Notes: generated from the sequence alone by a model not told the origin. A DNA stretch of 17,153 nucleotides from an uncultured Alphaproteobacteria bacterium (GCA_937895955.1 CALAZI010000131.1:1-17153); one strand, 5' to 3'. Positions 1 to 7,816 are shown, counted from the first letter of the stretch. Program-made: numbers and translations.

Positions 1-59
1 CAAGCGCGATGCGCTGCGCATTGATCTTCACGTCCCGCCGGGCGAAGAAGCCGCCATGA
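1..59 (+). other. Leader of hslV, possible 3' end of an upstream gene
   Basis: These bases precede hslV. One frame stays open from the left edge and ends in a TGA at 57-59, which would overlap the hslV ATG as ATGA, the arrangement of translationally coupled genes. A second frame (from base 2) is also open and runs in phase into hslV, so the piece cannot be assigned to either with certainty. A purine-rich GAAGAAG at 44-50 is a good ribosome binding site for the ATG at 56. Only about 18 codons are visible, too few to name a product. Confidence 0.25.
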
Positions 60-598
60 GCCAATCAATGCATGCGACGACGATTTTGAGCGTCAGACGC
101 GGCGGGCGCGTCGCGATCGGCGGCGACGGCCAGGTCAGCCTTGGCCAGACGATCGTCAAAGGCGACGCGAAGAAAGTCCGCCGCCTCGCCGGCGGGCGCG
201 TCATCGCCGGCTTCGCCGGCGCGACGGCGGACGCCTTCACGCTGCTTGAGCGGCTTGAGGGAAAGCTTGAACAGCATCCGCAGAATCTCGCCCGCGCCGC
301 CGTCGAACTCGCCAAGGACTGGCGCACCGACCGCTATCTGCGCCGGCTTGAAGCGATGATGATCGTCGCCGACGAGAAGGCGACTTTCACCTTGACCGGC
401 GCCGGCGACGTGATTGAGCCGACGCGCGGCGTCGCCGCGATCGGTTCAGGCGGCGATTTCGCTCGCGCCGCCGCGACAGCGCTTCTGCTTGAAACCGATC
501 TCGACGCCGAAGCGATCGTCAAACGCGCGATGGAAATCGCCGCCGCCATCTGCGTTTACACGAACGACGCGCTGACGATTGAAACGATCGGCGCCTAA
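56..598 (+). CDS. hslV: ATP-dependent protease subunit HslV (ClpQ)
   Basis: This is the proteolytic core of the HslUV (ClpYQ) protease, a cytoplasmic double hexameric ring with an N-terminal threonine nucleophile that degrades unfolded and regulatory proteins. The 180-aa product has the family's usual length. A short propeptide (residues 1-7) precedes Thr8-Thr9-Ile-Leu-Ser-Val-Arg; Thr8 is the expected catalytic residue after self-processing. The segment around residues 18-25 (VAIGGDGQ) and GSGGDFA near residues 130-136 are also typical. The ATG at 56 is chosen because GAAGAAG lies 5 bases upstream; a second ATG at 68 would leave only a three-residue propeptide. hslU follows 12 bases after the stop, so the two are an operon. 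Identification is secure. Confidence 0.97.
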   Translation: MSQSMHATTILSVRRGGRVAIGGDGQVSLGQTIVKGDAKKVRRLAGGRVIAGFAGATADAFTLLERLEGKLEQHPQNLARAAVELAKDWRTDRYLRRLEAMMIVADEKATFTLTGAGDVIEPTRGVAAIGSGGDFARAAATALLLETDLDAEAIVKRAMEIAAAICVYTNDALTIETIGA

Positions 599-610
599 GC
601 GACAGGACCC

Positions 611-1918
611 ATGACCAATTTCTCTCCGCGCGAGATCGTTTCCGAACTTGACCGCTTCATCGTCGGGCAAAAGGCCGCCAAGCGCGCGGTCGCGATCGCG
701 CTCAGAAACCGCTGGCGGCGCCGTCAGGTCGAAGGCGCGATGCGCGATGAAATCACGCCTAAAAACATCCTGATGATCGGGCCGACCGGCGTCGGCAAAA
801 CCGAAATATCGCGCCGCCTCGCGCGTCTCGCCGGCGCGCCGTTTCTCAAGGTCGAAGCGACCAAATTCACCGAGGTCGGCTATGTCGGCCGCGACGTCGA
901 TTCGATCGTGCGCGATCTTGTCGAAGTGTCGATGGCGCTGGTGCGCGAGAAAAAGCGCGAGGACGTAAAGGCGCGCGCGCATCAGGCGGCGGAAGCGCGC
1001 GTTCTCGACGCGCTGGTCGGAGAGCAGGCGGGCGCATCGACGCGGGCGAGCTTTCTTGAAAAGCTGCGGCGCGGCGATCTCGACGATCGCGAGATCGAGC
1101 TTGACCTGCGCGATCAGGGCGGCGGCAATTTTGAAATTCCCGGCCTGCCGGGCGCGCAGGCGCATGTCATCAATCTCTCCGACATGCTCGGCAAGGCGTT
1201 CGCCGGGCCGGCCAAACGCCGCAAGCTGAAAGTGAAAGACGCCTATGAGCCGCTCGTCGCCGAAGAAAGCGACAAGCTGCTCGACGACGAGGCGATGGCG
1301 CGCGAGGCGGTCGATCTCGCCGAAAATGACGGCATCGTCTTCCTCGACGAGATCGACAAGATCGCGCGCGGCGGCGCCGACGGCGCGCGCGGCGCCGATG
1401 TCTCGCGCGAGGGCGTGCAGCGCGATCTGCTGCCCCTGATCGAGGGGGCGACCGTCGCCACCAAATACGGGCCGGTGAAAACCGACCATGTCCTCTTCAT
1501 CGCGTCGGGCGCCTTTCATCTCGCCAAGCCGTCGGACCTGTTGCCCGAATTGCAGGGGCGGCTGCCGATCCGGGTCGAGCTTGATCCCTTGTCGCGCGAT
1601 GATCTGAAACGCATCCTCACCGACACCGAGGCGAGCCTCACCCGCCAATATGAGGCGCTTCTCGCCACCGAAGGGGTCGCGCTCAGCTTCAGCGAGGACG
1701 GGATCGACGCGATCGCGGACGCGGCCGCCGCCGTCAACGCCGCGGTCGAGAATATCGGCGCGCGCCGGCTTTCGACCGTCCTCGAAACGGTGCTGGAGGA
1801 TCTTTCCTTTTCGGCCTCGGATCGCAGCGGCGAAACGGTTCGCGTCGACGCCCCTTATGTCGAGGCGCGGATCGGCGAAATCGCCCGGAATTCCGACCTT
1901 TCGCGGTATATTCTATAA
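611..1918 (+). CDS. hslU: ATP-dependent protease ATPase subunit HslU (ClpY)
   Basis: This is the AAA+ unfoldase partner of HslV; it binds, unfolds and threads substrates into the HslV chamber. The 435-aa protein is close to the E. coli length (about 443). Visible features are Walker A GPTGVGKT (57-64), the pore loop GYVGRD (90-95) that grips substrate, a charged intermediate (I) domain around residues 110-230, Walker B IVFLDEID (242-249), and the C-terminal tail ending SRYIL, which matches the conserved tail that inserts into HslV and activates it. An AGGA at 604-607 precedes the ATG. Transcription probably comes from hslV or further upstream. The stop codon overlaps by a few bases the stop of the convergent Fic gene, so there is no room for a private terminator. 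Confidence 0.98.
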   Translation: MTNFSPREIVSELDRFIVGQKAAKRAVAIALRNRWRRRQVEGAMRDEITPKNILMIGPTGVGKTEISRRLARLAGAPFLKVEATKFTEVGYVGRDVDSIVRDLVEVSMALVREKKREDVKARAHQAAEARVLDALVGEQAGASTRASFLEKLRRGDLDDREIELDLRDQGGGNFEIPGLPGAQAHVINLSDMLGKAFAGPAKRRKLKVKDAYEPLVAEESDKLLDDEAMAREAVDLAENDGIVFLDEIDKIARGGADGARGADVSREGVQRDLLPLIEGATVATKYGPVKTDHVLFIASGAFHLAKPSDLLPELQGRLPIRVELDPLSRDDLKRILTDTEASLTRQYEALLATEGVALSFSEDGIDAIADAAAAVNAAVENIGARRLSTVLETVLEDLSFSASDRSGETVRVDAPYVEARIGEIARNSDLSRYIL

Positions 1919-3079
1919 TCGTTGCGAATCTTCGTCGCGCGCAATCAGAATAATCTCCGGCGCGATAAATGTTTTGATCGGCCGGTTCGGCGCTTCGAAT
2001 AGAATCCGAGCTTCAACTAATTTTTCCACCAACCCGGCTGCGGCTCGATACGTTACGCCAATAAAGTCACGCACATTCGGTATCGTCACAACAGGCGTCG
2101 TAAACAGCATATCGACAAGCGTGCGCAAATTTGACGACTGGCTGCTTTCGCGGGCGATTCGCGCATATCTTTCCTGCAACGCGATCAGCCGATCAACCAC
2201 ATCAATCGCGCTGTGCGCCGAAATCGTAATCATTCCGAGAAAGAAATCGATCCATGAGTCCCAATCTCCGTCACGCGACACTGCGAACATTAAATCAATA
2301 TAATCGTCTTTCCGGGATTCAATTGCCGGGCTGACATAGAGCAGATGGGCGCCGGGCACCTTATTTTTTTTCAACAATAGGGGTATCAAAATACGGCCGA
2401 CGCGGCCATTCCCGTCTGAAAATGGATGAATTGTTTCAAACTGATAATGCACCAATGCCGCATCAATAAGCGGGTGGGGCTTTTCAGAATGATCTGACGC
2501 CAGATAATTTTCTAAATCGTCCATGCATAATTTCGTCTCTAATGGAGGGGGCGGCACGAATCGAGCGGTTTGTATTTGGCCACGCTTTCCGCCAATGTAG
2601 TTCTGTTCAACCTTATATTCGCCCGGACGCACGGCGCTGTTGCTATCTGGAAGATTCGCCATCAACTGTCGGTGGATCGAACGGATTAGGAATTGCGTGA
2701 TTGCGCCGCATTCCTCGATATGGTTCATGCTGTTGTTCAGCGCTATGGCGTAGTTGCGAACTTCCCGAGTTTCATTGCGGACTTCGCCGATATCCCCAGC
2801 ATCCAGTAGCGCCAGGTCTTCCGCTGTAGAGTGCGTTCCTTCGATCGCGGACGAGGTCAGCGCTTCGCGATTTCTCAGAGGGCGCAGGAGAATCTGCGGA
2901 TTGGCCAATCGTCTCGCCGCCCCATTCAATTCCCCAAGGGCGCTCGCTGCTTCTACGACGCTTGATATATGGCGCGCTGCATTAATCCGGGGCGGCAACG
3001 GATTCGGCGTGAACGCATCTGCTCCGTGCGATGTCTTGATTAAGCGTCCGGTCGGCGATTTTTCGAATCTTTTGTCCAT
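1913..3079 (-). CDS. Fic family protein (predicted AMP-transferase) with C-terminal winged helix
   Basis: Fic enzymes transfer a nucleotide monophosphate, usually AMP from ATP, to hydroxyl groups of target proteins. The 388-aa product carries the complete catalytic motif HPFSDGNGRVGR (218-229), with His218 as general base and Asp/Asn/Arg for phosphate and metal binding. An intact inhibitory motif of the form S-x-x-x-E-G (Ser76 to Gly81, Glu80) lies N-terminal to it, which places it among class II, self-inhibited Fic proteins. The flap region runs around residues 155-178. Residues about 330-365 look like a winged helix-turn-helix, as in many stand-alone bacterial Fic proteins of 370-390 aa. 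No antitoxin-like gene is adjacent, consistent with inhibition in cis. Base composition is distinctly lower in G+C (27 of 60 in 2221-2280, against 38 of 60 in hslU 1321-1380), suggesting acquisition by transfer. The cellular target is unknown. Confidence 0.93.
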   Translation of the reverse strand: MDKRFEKSPTGRLIKTSHGADAFTPNPLPPRINAARHISSVVEAASALGELNGAARRLANPQILLRPLRNREALTSSAIEGTHSTAEDLALLDAGDIGEVRNETREVRNYAIALNNSMNHIEECGAITQFLIRSIHRQLMANLPDSNSAVRPGEYKVEQNYIGGKRGQIQTARFVPPPPLETKLCMDDLENYLASDHSEKPHPLIDAALVHYQFETIHPFSDGNGRVGRILIPLLLKKNKVPGAHLLYVSPAIESRKDDYIDLMFAVSRDGDWDSWIDFFLGMITISAHSAIDVVDRLIALQERYARIARESSQSSNLRTLVDMLFTTPVVTIPNVRDFIGVTYRAAAGLVEKLVEARILFEAPNRPIKTFIAPEIILIARDEDSQRL

Positions 3080-3328
3080 TTCCTGAAACGCTGGCCTCTG
3101 TGGGGTTTAGGAGTTTGGTATCACACCAGCTCAACTGAGTATACTTTTTGGCAAAAAAGTATACTCTGGCGCTCCGTTAAGATACCGGCGTAAATGCTCG
3201 GAATGTGAGGTCGTGCGTTACCTGAAGGCAACAGACGATGCCGCAAAAGCCTCCCCCGCCGGCCTTGGTGTTTCGTTAACGGCGGGTTAAGCTCCCAGCC
3301 GCCTAGGGGAAGAAGTGGGGCCATTCTC
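3080..3328. other. Divergent intergenic region between fic and the PDT-like gene
   Basis: This 249-base stretch separates two divergent genes and should hold both promoters. The fic-proximal half is AT-richer and includes the perfect inverted repeat at 3137-3166 (listed separately). The other half returns to high G+C and ends with a purine-rich stretch, GGGGAAGAAG at 3306-3315, which serves as ribosome binding site region for the ATG at 3329. I could not recognise convincing -35/-10 pairs. No open frame here looks coding. Confidence 0.5.
3137..3166. promoter_or_regulatory. Perfect 13-bp inverted repeat, probable operator
   Basis: The arms GAGTATACTTTTT and AAAAAGTATACTC are exact reverse complements separated by GGCA. 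The element lies 58 bases upstream of the fic start and about 160 upstream of the divergent PDT-like gene. Its two-fold symmetry, AT-rich core and placement between divergent genes suit a binding site for a dimeric regulator; the TATACT hexamers also resemble -10 boxes. It could instead be a transcription-terminating hairpin or the trace of a mobile element end. The symmetry is seen directly; the role is inference. Confidence 0.55.
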
Positions 3329-5221
3329 ATGGCTGACGGTTCACGCGTGACATCTCGGCGACGGAACAGCTTCCGCGCGCAGTTCGACGCCGACCCGCGT
3401 TTTGCGATGGCGGGCGAGGCGGAAGGACGGCCCGAGCGCCGCGCCGGGGCGAGCCCGGTTAAGACCTCCGAGGGAAAATCGCGGCCGCGCATCGCCTTCA
3501 CCGGTGAGGAATTCGGTTTCGGCTATCAGGCGACGTCTGAATTCGTCGGCCATTCGCGCAAAATCGGCACCGTGCCGGACGCGGGACTGAGCAGCTGGGC
3601 GACGACCGAGCGCGAGTTCAAGGAAGCGAGCAAGAATAACCGGTTCGATTATGACGAGCCGGTCCCGCAGCCGCTGCGCACGAAGGAGCAGGCCCTGCTG
3701 GCCGTGCAGCAGGGAACGGCCGACTTCGCGCTCATTCCTTTCTACAACCCCTATGCCGGTTATGATTTTGAATCGCTGCGGGCGCTGGGGAGCCTTTTCA
3801 CGCTGCGCGGCGTTCTTCAGGTCGAGGCGACCGACAAGCTCTGTCTCGCCGTTCATGAATCGCAACTCTACGACATCGTCCAGTCGGCGCATCCCGGCAC
3901 CGGATTTTCGGCGCTTCAGCGCCGCCTGCGCAAAAGCTGGGGAACGGTCGACAGCGGCAGCGGCAACAAGCCGGCCGAGTTTGACGCGGAAATGCCGCGC
4001 GCGGGACTGCCGATCGACATGGGCGATCAGAAACTGATCCGTGACCGGATCGATGTCGTCTTCGCGGGACCCGAAGCCGCGCGGCGCTGCAAGTCGCGCC
4101 TGGACGGCATGCGCGCGATCGGCGTCGCGGTTGAAGAAATCCCGCAAATGGTCGAGCCGCACCGCGAGCTTGCGCGCCGCGCGCGCGGAACGCTCAACGG
4201 ATCGCGCCAGACGAATACGCTCTATGATCCGATCACCGGCGAGACGCGGTTCTATTCAACGCTCGGCGCCGAAGCGCAGGACGGCAAGCTTTACGGCATG
4301 GTGCTGCCCTATGAAGTCGCCATGCGCTCGTCGGATTACATCATCATCGATCACGATTTCGATGACGCGCCGGGTGAAAAGACCCGCTTCATGGCGGTTG
4401 AAATCAATCCTGACGAAACGCTGTACGAAGACGCCTACAGGACGACGGACGCAAAGACGCGCTACTGGGTCAATCGCCTGCGCAAGGTCGCGGCGGGCAC
4501 GCCGAACTTCGCGTCGCGGACCTTCGACGCCGCCGGCGGATTGCTGGCGCTGATCGGGATCATCTATCTCGCCGTCGGCCTGCCCGGCATGCTTGGAAAT
4601 CCGGGCATGCCCGTCTGGGAGGCGCCGGCCTGGATGGTGTTCGGAAGCGATTTGAGCGCGGCCGCGATCGGCGCCGCGTTTTTCGTTCTCGGCGTCGCCG
4701 GGCTGATCGCGGGCCGCACCGAATCCATGCCGCCGAAAGGCGTTCGCGTCATGCTGAAATTCCGCCGCGACTCGACGGCGGCGTCGATCGGCGACGTTGA
4801 AAACTTTCTCAGGAATTACGGCGTCCGGCACGCCGTCACGCGCCTTGACGAAGACAGCGAACGCGACCGGCCTTCGTCGATCATGCTTGATGTTGAATTC
4901 GACGCTGTCGATTTCCGGCATGACATTTTGAGCATGATCACGCGCCGCCTGCGCGGCTCGGTCGTCAACGGCGCGATGAAGAAAGCGTTCCAGCGCTGGA
5001 AAAACCGCGGCGTCCTGGTCATGGCGGCGATGCCGATCGAAGAAGGTCAGGCGCAATTGCCGAAACAGAAGCAGCGCCGCTGGTGGAACGAGGCGCTTGT
5101 CGATTGGGCGATGGATTTCGTCGAGACGATGTTCATCCGCCTGTCGCGCCTGCTCGTCTATCTCATACCGGTCGCGCTCGCCGCGTATCTGGTGTGGAAT
5201 TTCATGGCCGCCGGCAAATAG
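3329..5221 (+). CDS. Membrane protein with N-terminal prephenate-dehydratase-like domain
   Basis: A 630-aa protein of no standard family that I recognise. After a basic, presumably disordered 50 residues, positions 52-200 follow the order of the prephenate dehydratase (PDT) fold: RIAFTGEEFGFGYQA (54-68) where PheA has its Gly-rich opening, ADFALIPFYNPYAG (131-144) where PheA has ADYAVVPIENTSSG, then an LFTLRGVLQV strand (156-165), AHPGTGF (187-193), and finally KTRFMAVE (351-358) matching the TRF motif with the catalytic Thr. The stretch between 206 and 345 is much longer than in PheA. Three hydrophobic segments follow at about 402-422, 444-462 and 604-625, with a soluble charged region (470-590) between the last two. 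Asn140 and Thr352 match catalytic PDT positions, but the Ser and Gln of the PheA SHP...Q segment appear replaced by Ala. Phenylalanine synthesis is doubtful; ligand sensing at the membrane is an alternative. Monocistronic, ending at a strong terminator. Confidence 0.75.
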   Translation: MADGSRVTSRRRNSFRAQFDADPRFAMAGEAEGRPERRAGASPVKTSEGKSRPRIAFTGEEFGFGYQATSEFVGHSRKIGTVPDAGLSSWATTEREFKEASKNNRFDYDEPVPQPLRTKEQALLAVQQGTADFALIPFYNPYAGYDFESLRALGSLFTLRGVLQVEATDKLCLAVHESQLYDIVQSAHPGTGFSALQRRLRKSWGTVDSGSGNKPAEFDAEMPRAGLPIDMGDQKLIRDRIDVVFAGPEAARRCKSRLDGMRAIGVAVEEIPQMVEPHRELARRARGTLNGSRQTNTLYDPITGETRFYSTLGAEAQDGKLYGMVLPYEVAMRSSDYIIIDHDFDDAPGEKTRFMAVEINPDETLYEDAYRTTDAKTRYWVNRLRKVAAGTPNFASRTFDAAGGLLALIGIIYLAVGLPGMLGNPGMPVWEAPAWMVFGSDLSAAAIGAAFFVLGVAGLIAGRTESMPPKGVRVMLKFRRDSTAASIGDVENFLRNYGVRHAVTRLDEDSERDRPSSIMLDVEFDAVDFRHDILSMITRRLRGSVVNGAMKKAFQRWKNRGVLVMAAMPIEEGQAQLPKQKQRRWWNEALVDWAMDFVETMFIRLSRLLVYLIPVALAAYLVWNFMAAGK

Positions 5222-5234
5222 GCGCGCGGCGAAA

Positions 5235-5804
5235 TCAGGGAAAATCGGCGCGGGCGGCCCCCGCGCCTTTTCTTTTGAGAAAAACGTAAAAGGCGCCGGC
5301 GCCGCCGTCTTTCGGTTTCGCCTGCGCGACGCGCGCGATCATCCCTTTCAACGGATGCTCTTCGACCCAGTCGAAAAACCGCGCCCGCAAAACGCCGCCG
5401 GCCTGCGCGCCCGACAGCATCCCCTGCGAGGCGCGCCCCTTTCCGGTGATGACAAGCACAAGCCGTTCGCCATTGGCGACCGCCGCCGGGATCCGCGTCA
5501 GCAACAGGCGATGCGCTTCGGTCTGGGTCAGTCCATGCAGATCGATCACCCTGTCGATGGCGATGCGCCGCGAGGCGGCGGCGCGATCTAGCGCCGGATC
5601 GCCGCCGCCGAAAACGAAATGCGGCGCGCGCAAAACCGGCGACCCGTTATGCGCGGGCGCGGCGGCGCGCTGCCGGCGCGGCGCGGCGTGCGGCTCTTTC
5701 TGCGCCGGGGGAGGATCGAGCGGCACCGGCCGCACAGGCCTGACGTCCCGGACGGCGCGCCGCCACACGTCGCGTTCCGTATCGGTCAGGCGCCGCCTGT
5801 TCAT
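5235..5804 (-). CDS. Smr domain protein
   Basis: The 189-aa product ends in a Smr (small MutS-related) domain, a fold found in nucleases and RNA/DNA-binding proteins. The hallmark DLHG is at 88-91 followed by LTQTEA, and the second motif ITGKGR is at 119-124; the domain covers about 85-178. The first 80 residues are rich in Pro, Arg and Ala and look disordered, as in other alphaproteobacterial homologues. The start ATG overlaps the mltA stop as ATGA (5801-5804), so translation is probably coupled. The gene closes a timA-mltA-smr run, an order known near the replication origin of many Rhizobiales. Its last ~14 codons overlap, on the other strand, the terminator of the convergent PDT-like gene. 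Its precise function is not established. Confidence 0.92.
   Translation of the reverse strand: MNRRRLTDTERDVWRRAVRDVRPVRPVPLDPPPAQKEPHAAPRRQRAAAPAHNGSPVLRAPHFVFGGGDPALDRAAASRRIAIDRVIDLHGLTQTEAHRLLLTRIPAAVANGERLVLVITGKGRASQGMLSGAQAGGVLRARFFDWVEEHPLKGMIARVAQAKPKDGGAGAFYVFLKRKGAGAARADFP
5247..5276 (+). terminator. Intrinsic terminator of the PDT-like gene
   Basis: GGCGCGGG (5247-5254) pairs perfectly with CCCGCGCC (5260-5267) around a 5-base loop and is followed directly by TTTTCTTTT. It begins 26 bases after the stop of the PDT-like gene, reading rightward. It is the clearest Rho-independent terminator in the window, and it lies inside the coding 3' end of the convergent smr gene. Confidence 0.9.
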
Positions 5805-7153
5805 TTCGCCAGCGCGCCCGCCGGCAAGCGGTCGATCAGTTCATTCGGCAGCAACAGATACATGACGCCGGTTTTTCTGAAATCGCCGGCGATGGCGCCG
5901 GCCTGCGGGCCGCTGCCGATGAAAATGTCGCCGCGGACGGCGCCTTTGATCGCGCCGCCCGTATCCTGCGCGATCAAGAGGCGGCGCACATCAGCGCGGG
6001 CTTCGCCCTCCTCTCCGTCAATCGAGACGAAGACCGGCGCGCCGAACGGGGCGTAACGCGCATCGACGGCGATCGACCGCCCCGCCGTCAGCTGAACGCC
6101 TTCGGCGCCGAACGGTCCAAGCGCCGGATCGAGTTCCGTATCGATCACGCGAAAGAACACGAAGGATGCGTTTGATTCGCGAACCTTGCGCGCCTCGGCG
6201 TCGGGGGCCTTGTCGAGCCAGTCGCGAATAGTCCTCATGCTGACATTTTCAAGCGTCAGCGCGCCCATTTCGACCAGCGTCTTGCCGATCGCCGTATAGG
6301 ACTGTCCATTGGCGCCGTCATAGCCGAGACGCAGTTCGCCGTCGGCGAATTTAAGGCGCCCTGATCCCTGGATCTGGAGGAACAAAAGATCGCTCGGCCG
6401 CATATAGGCGATGATGCGCGCGCGCCCGGCGAGCGCCCCGGCGTTTATCGCCGCGTGATCGGGATAAGGATCAAGCGCGCCGCCTGACACGCGCCCGGCG
6501 ATCCGCTGTCCGGCGAGTTCTGGGCGAAACCGCCCGAGATCGACCATGACGAGATCGTCGGGACGGGCGTAGACGGGCGCGGAATAGACCGCCGTGCGGA
6601 ACGGGCTCGCCTCGTAGGTCGGTTCGAAATAGCCGGTGAAAAGGCCTTCCTGTTCGATCCGCGCGTCGTCGCTCCCCCATTCTGGAACCATCAGCTGACG
6701 CATCTGAACGGGACGAAAATGATATTCGAAAAAGGCGCGGGCGCCGGCGGCGCGCGCGCTTTCGTCGACATAGGGGCGTTCGGCGACGATTTTCGCTTCC
6801 TGACAAGCGCGCCGCCAATCCGCCGCGACGCCGGACAAGGTCGCGCCGGGGGGCGCGTCATCGCCGAGATATTCCGAGGGGTTCGCCGGCGCATCGTCAG
6901 CGAGAGACGAAAGCCGCGCGCAGGATCTCAGGAAAGGCGCAAGCGCCGCGTCGATCGCGTCGCTGCGCCAGCCGCGGATGTCATCGAAGTGGACAAGCCT
7001 CGCCGAGACGCCCGCCGGCGCGAATTCTTGCGGCGCGCGCTTGCGCCCGCCGTCGCCGATGACGCCGGTCAGCGTCAGCGCGGCGAGAAGAATGGAGACG
7101 ATGACGGCCGCGACAAGGGCCCGCGCAATGTTCCGTTCGCTGAAGAATTGCAC
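5801..7153 (-). CDS. mltA: Membrane-bound lytic murein transglycosylase A
   Basis: MltA cleaves the MurNAc-GlcNAc bond of peptidoglycan in the periplasm, forming 1,6-anhydro-muropeptides. The 450-aa protein starts with a single hydrophobic segment (about 10-32) serving as signal anchor; I see no lipobox Cys, unlike the E. coli lipoprotein. The MltA domain shows LFTGYFEPTY (171-180), DLLFLQIQGSGR (255-266), and the C-terminal 3D domain with QDTGGAIKG...GDIFIGSG (396-415); the Asp residues here include the likely catalytic acid. The start is GTG at 7151-7153, supported by a GGGGA ribosome binding site about 6 bases upstream. It follows the Tim44-like gene by 27 bases and overlaps smr by 4 bases, so the three form an operon. 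Confidence 0.96.
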   Translation of the reverse strand: MQFFSERNIARALVAAVIVSILLAALTLTGVIGDGGRKRAPQEFAPAGVSARLVHFDDIRGWRSDAIDAALAPFLRSCARLSSLADDAPANPSEYLGDDAPPGATLSGVAADWRRACQEAKIVAERPYVDESARAAGARAFFEYHFRPVQMRQLMVPEWGSDDARIEQEGLFTGYFEPTYEASPFRTAVYSAPVYARPDDLVMVDLGRFRPELAGQRIAGRVSGGALDPYPDHAAINAGALAGRARIIAYMRPSDLLFLQIQGSGRLKFADGELRLGYDGANGQSYTAIGKTLVEMGALTLENVSMRTIRDWLDKAPDAEARKVRESNASFVFFRVIDTELDPALGPFGAEGVQLTAGRSIAVDARYAPFGAPVFVSIDGEEGEARADVRRLLIAQDTGGAIKGAVRGDIFIGSGPQAGAIAGDFRKTGVMYLLLPNELIDRLPAGALAK

Positions 7154-7180
7154 GGCGTCCCCGACGTTTTCCGCTTCGTT

Positions 7181-7816
7181 CTAAGCGCCGGTCGCGACAA
7201 GCGTCCAGTTCGGATCGCTTGACTTCGCCGGGCGCGAAAACGTCCAGCGGTCCTTCACGAGGTCGATGCGAGCGGGATCGCCCGACAAAAGCGCGCCGGC
7301 CTCGTCATAAGTCGCGCGGACCTGATTTGAAATGAATTCGATGGCGGCGACCATGGCGCCGTCTTCAAGTCTTGAATCGGCGATGCGCGCCTGTTCGATG
7401 CCGACGAATTTGAGGTCGGTCCGCTGACGCGCTTCCTCGCGCGCAACGACGGCGGCGCGAAACGCCTCAAAGACGGACGGGCTGAGGAAACGGCGGATGC
7501 TTTTGAGATCGCCCGAGGCGAACGCCTCGACGATCATTTCATAGGCGGCGCGCGCGCCGTCGAGAAAGGCGCGTTCGTCGAAGGCCGGGTCCGCCGCGCG
7601 CAAGGGCTCGGCCGCCGGCGATACGGGCGGCAGCGGCGCCGCTTCGCGCGGCTGTTCGCGCTGCGCCTCTTCCTCCTGTTCGGCGCGCGTTTTCGCGCGC
7701 TGGAGGCCTTCTATGTCGCGATGGCGCTCCTCGCCCGTGCGCGTGCCGAGCGCGGAATAGAGCCGATACGCGATGAAAACGGCGAGAGCGAACAAGATGA
7801 TCAGAGACAAATCCAT
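7181..7816 (-). CDS. Tim44-like domain protein (TimA type)
   Basis: A 211-aa protein related to the C-terminal domain of mitochondrial Tim44, as found upstream of mltA in many alphaproteobacteria. Residues 2-20 form one membrane segment, followed by a charged Gln/Glu/Arg-rich linker and a Pro/Ala-rich stretch to about 75. The Tim44 domain covers about 78-211, with a helical start (AFLDGARAAYEMIVEAFA) and the closing strand motif DRWTFSR...DPNWTLVAT. I chose the ATG at 7816 because the upstream in-frame TTG at 7828 has no better ribosome binding site and the membrane segment begins directly after the ATG. In mitochondria Tim44 tethers the import motor; in bacteria the role is unsettled, but a membrane-associated adaptor is usual. 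It heads the timA-mltA-smr operon. Confidence 0.88.
   Translation of the reverse strand: MDLSLIILFALAVFIAYRLYSALGTRTGEERHRDIEGLQRAKTRAEQEEEAQREQPREAAPLPPVSPAAEPLRAADPAFDERAFLDGARAAYEMIVEAFASGDLKSIRRFLSPSVFEAFRAAVVAREEARQRTDLKFVGIEQARIADSRLEDGAMVAAIEFISNQVRATYDEAGALLSGDPARIDLVKDRWTFSRPAKSSDPNWTLVATGA

Noticed and set aside
446..1648. 400-codon open frame on the minus strand opposite hslU
   Set aside because: It is fully antisense to a secure hslU, Arg/Asp-rich without family motifs, and long only because high G+C removes stop codons.
1650..2303. 217-codon plus-strand frame crossing the hslU end and the fic 3' part
   Set aside because: Out of frame with hslU and antisense to fic; Arg/Ser-rich shadow with no motif.
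1913..3079. Fic gene as half of a toxin-antitoxin pair
   Set aside because: No small antitoxin gene adjoins it, and the inhibitory S-x-x-x-E-G motif is present within the protein itself.
3121..3501. 126-codon minus-strand frame across the fic upstream region
   Set aside because: It runs through the inverted repeat and antisense to the PDT-like gene start, and lacks any recognisable features.
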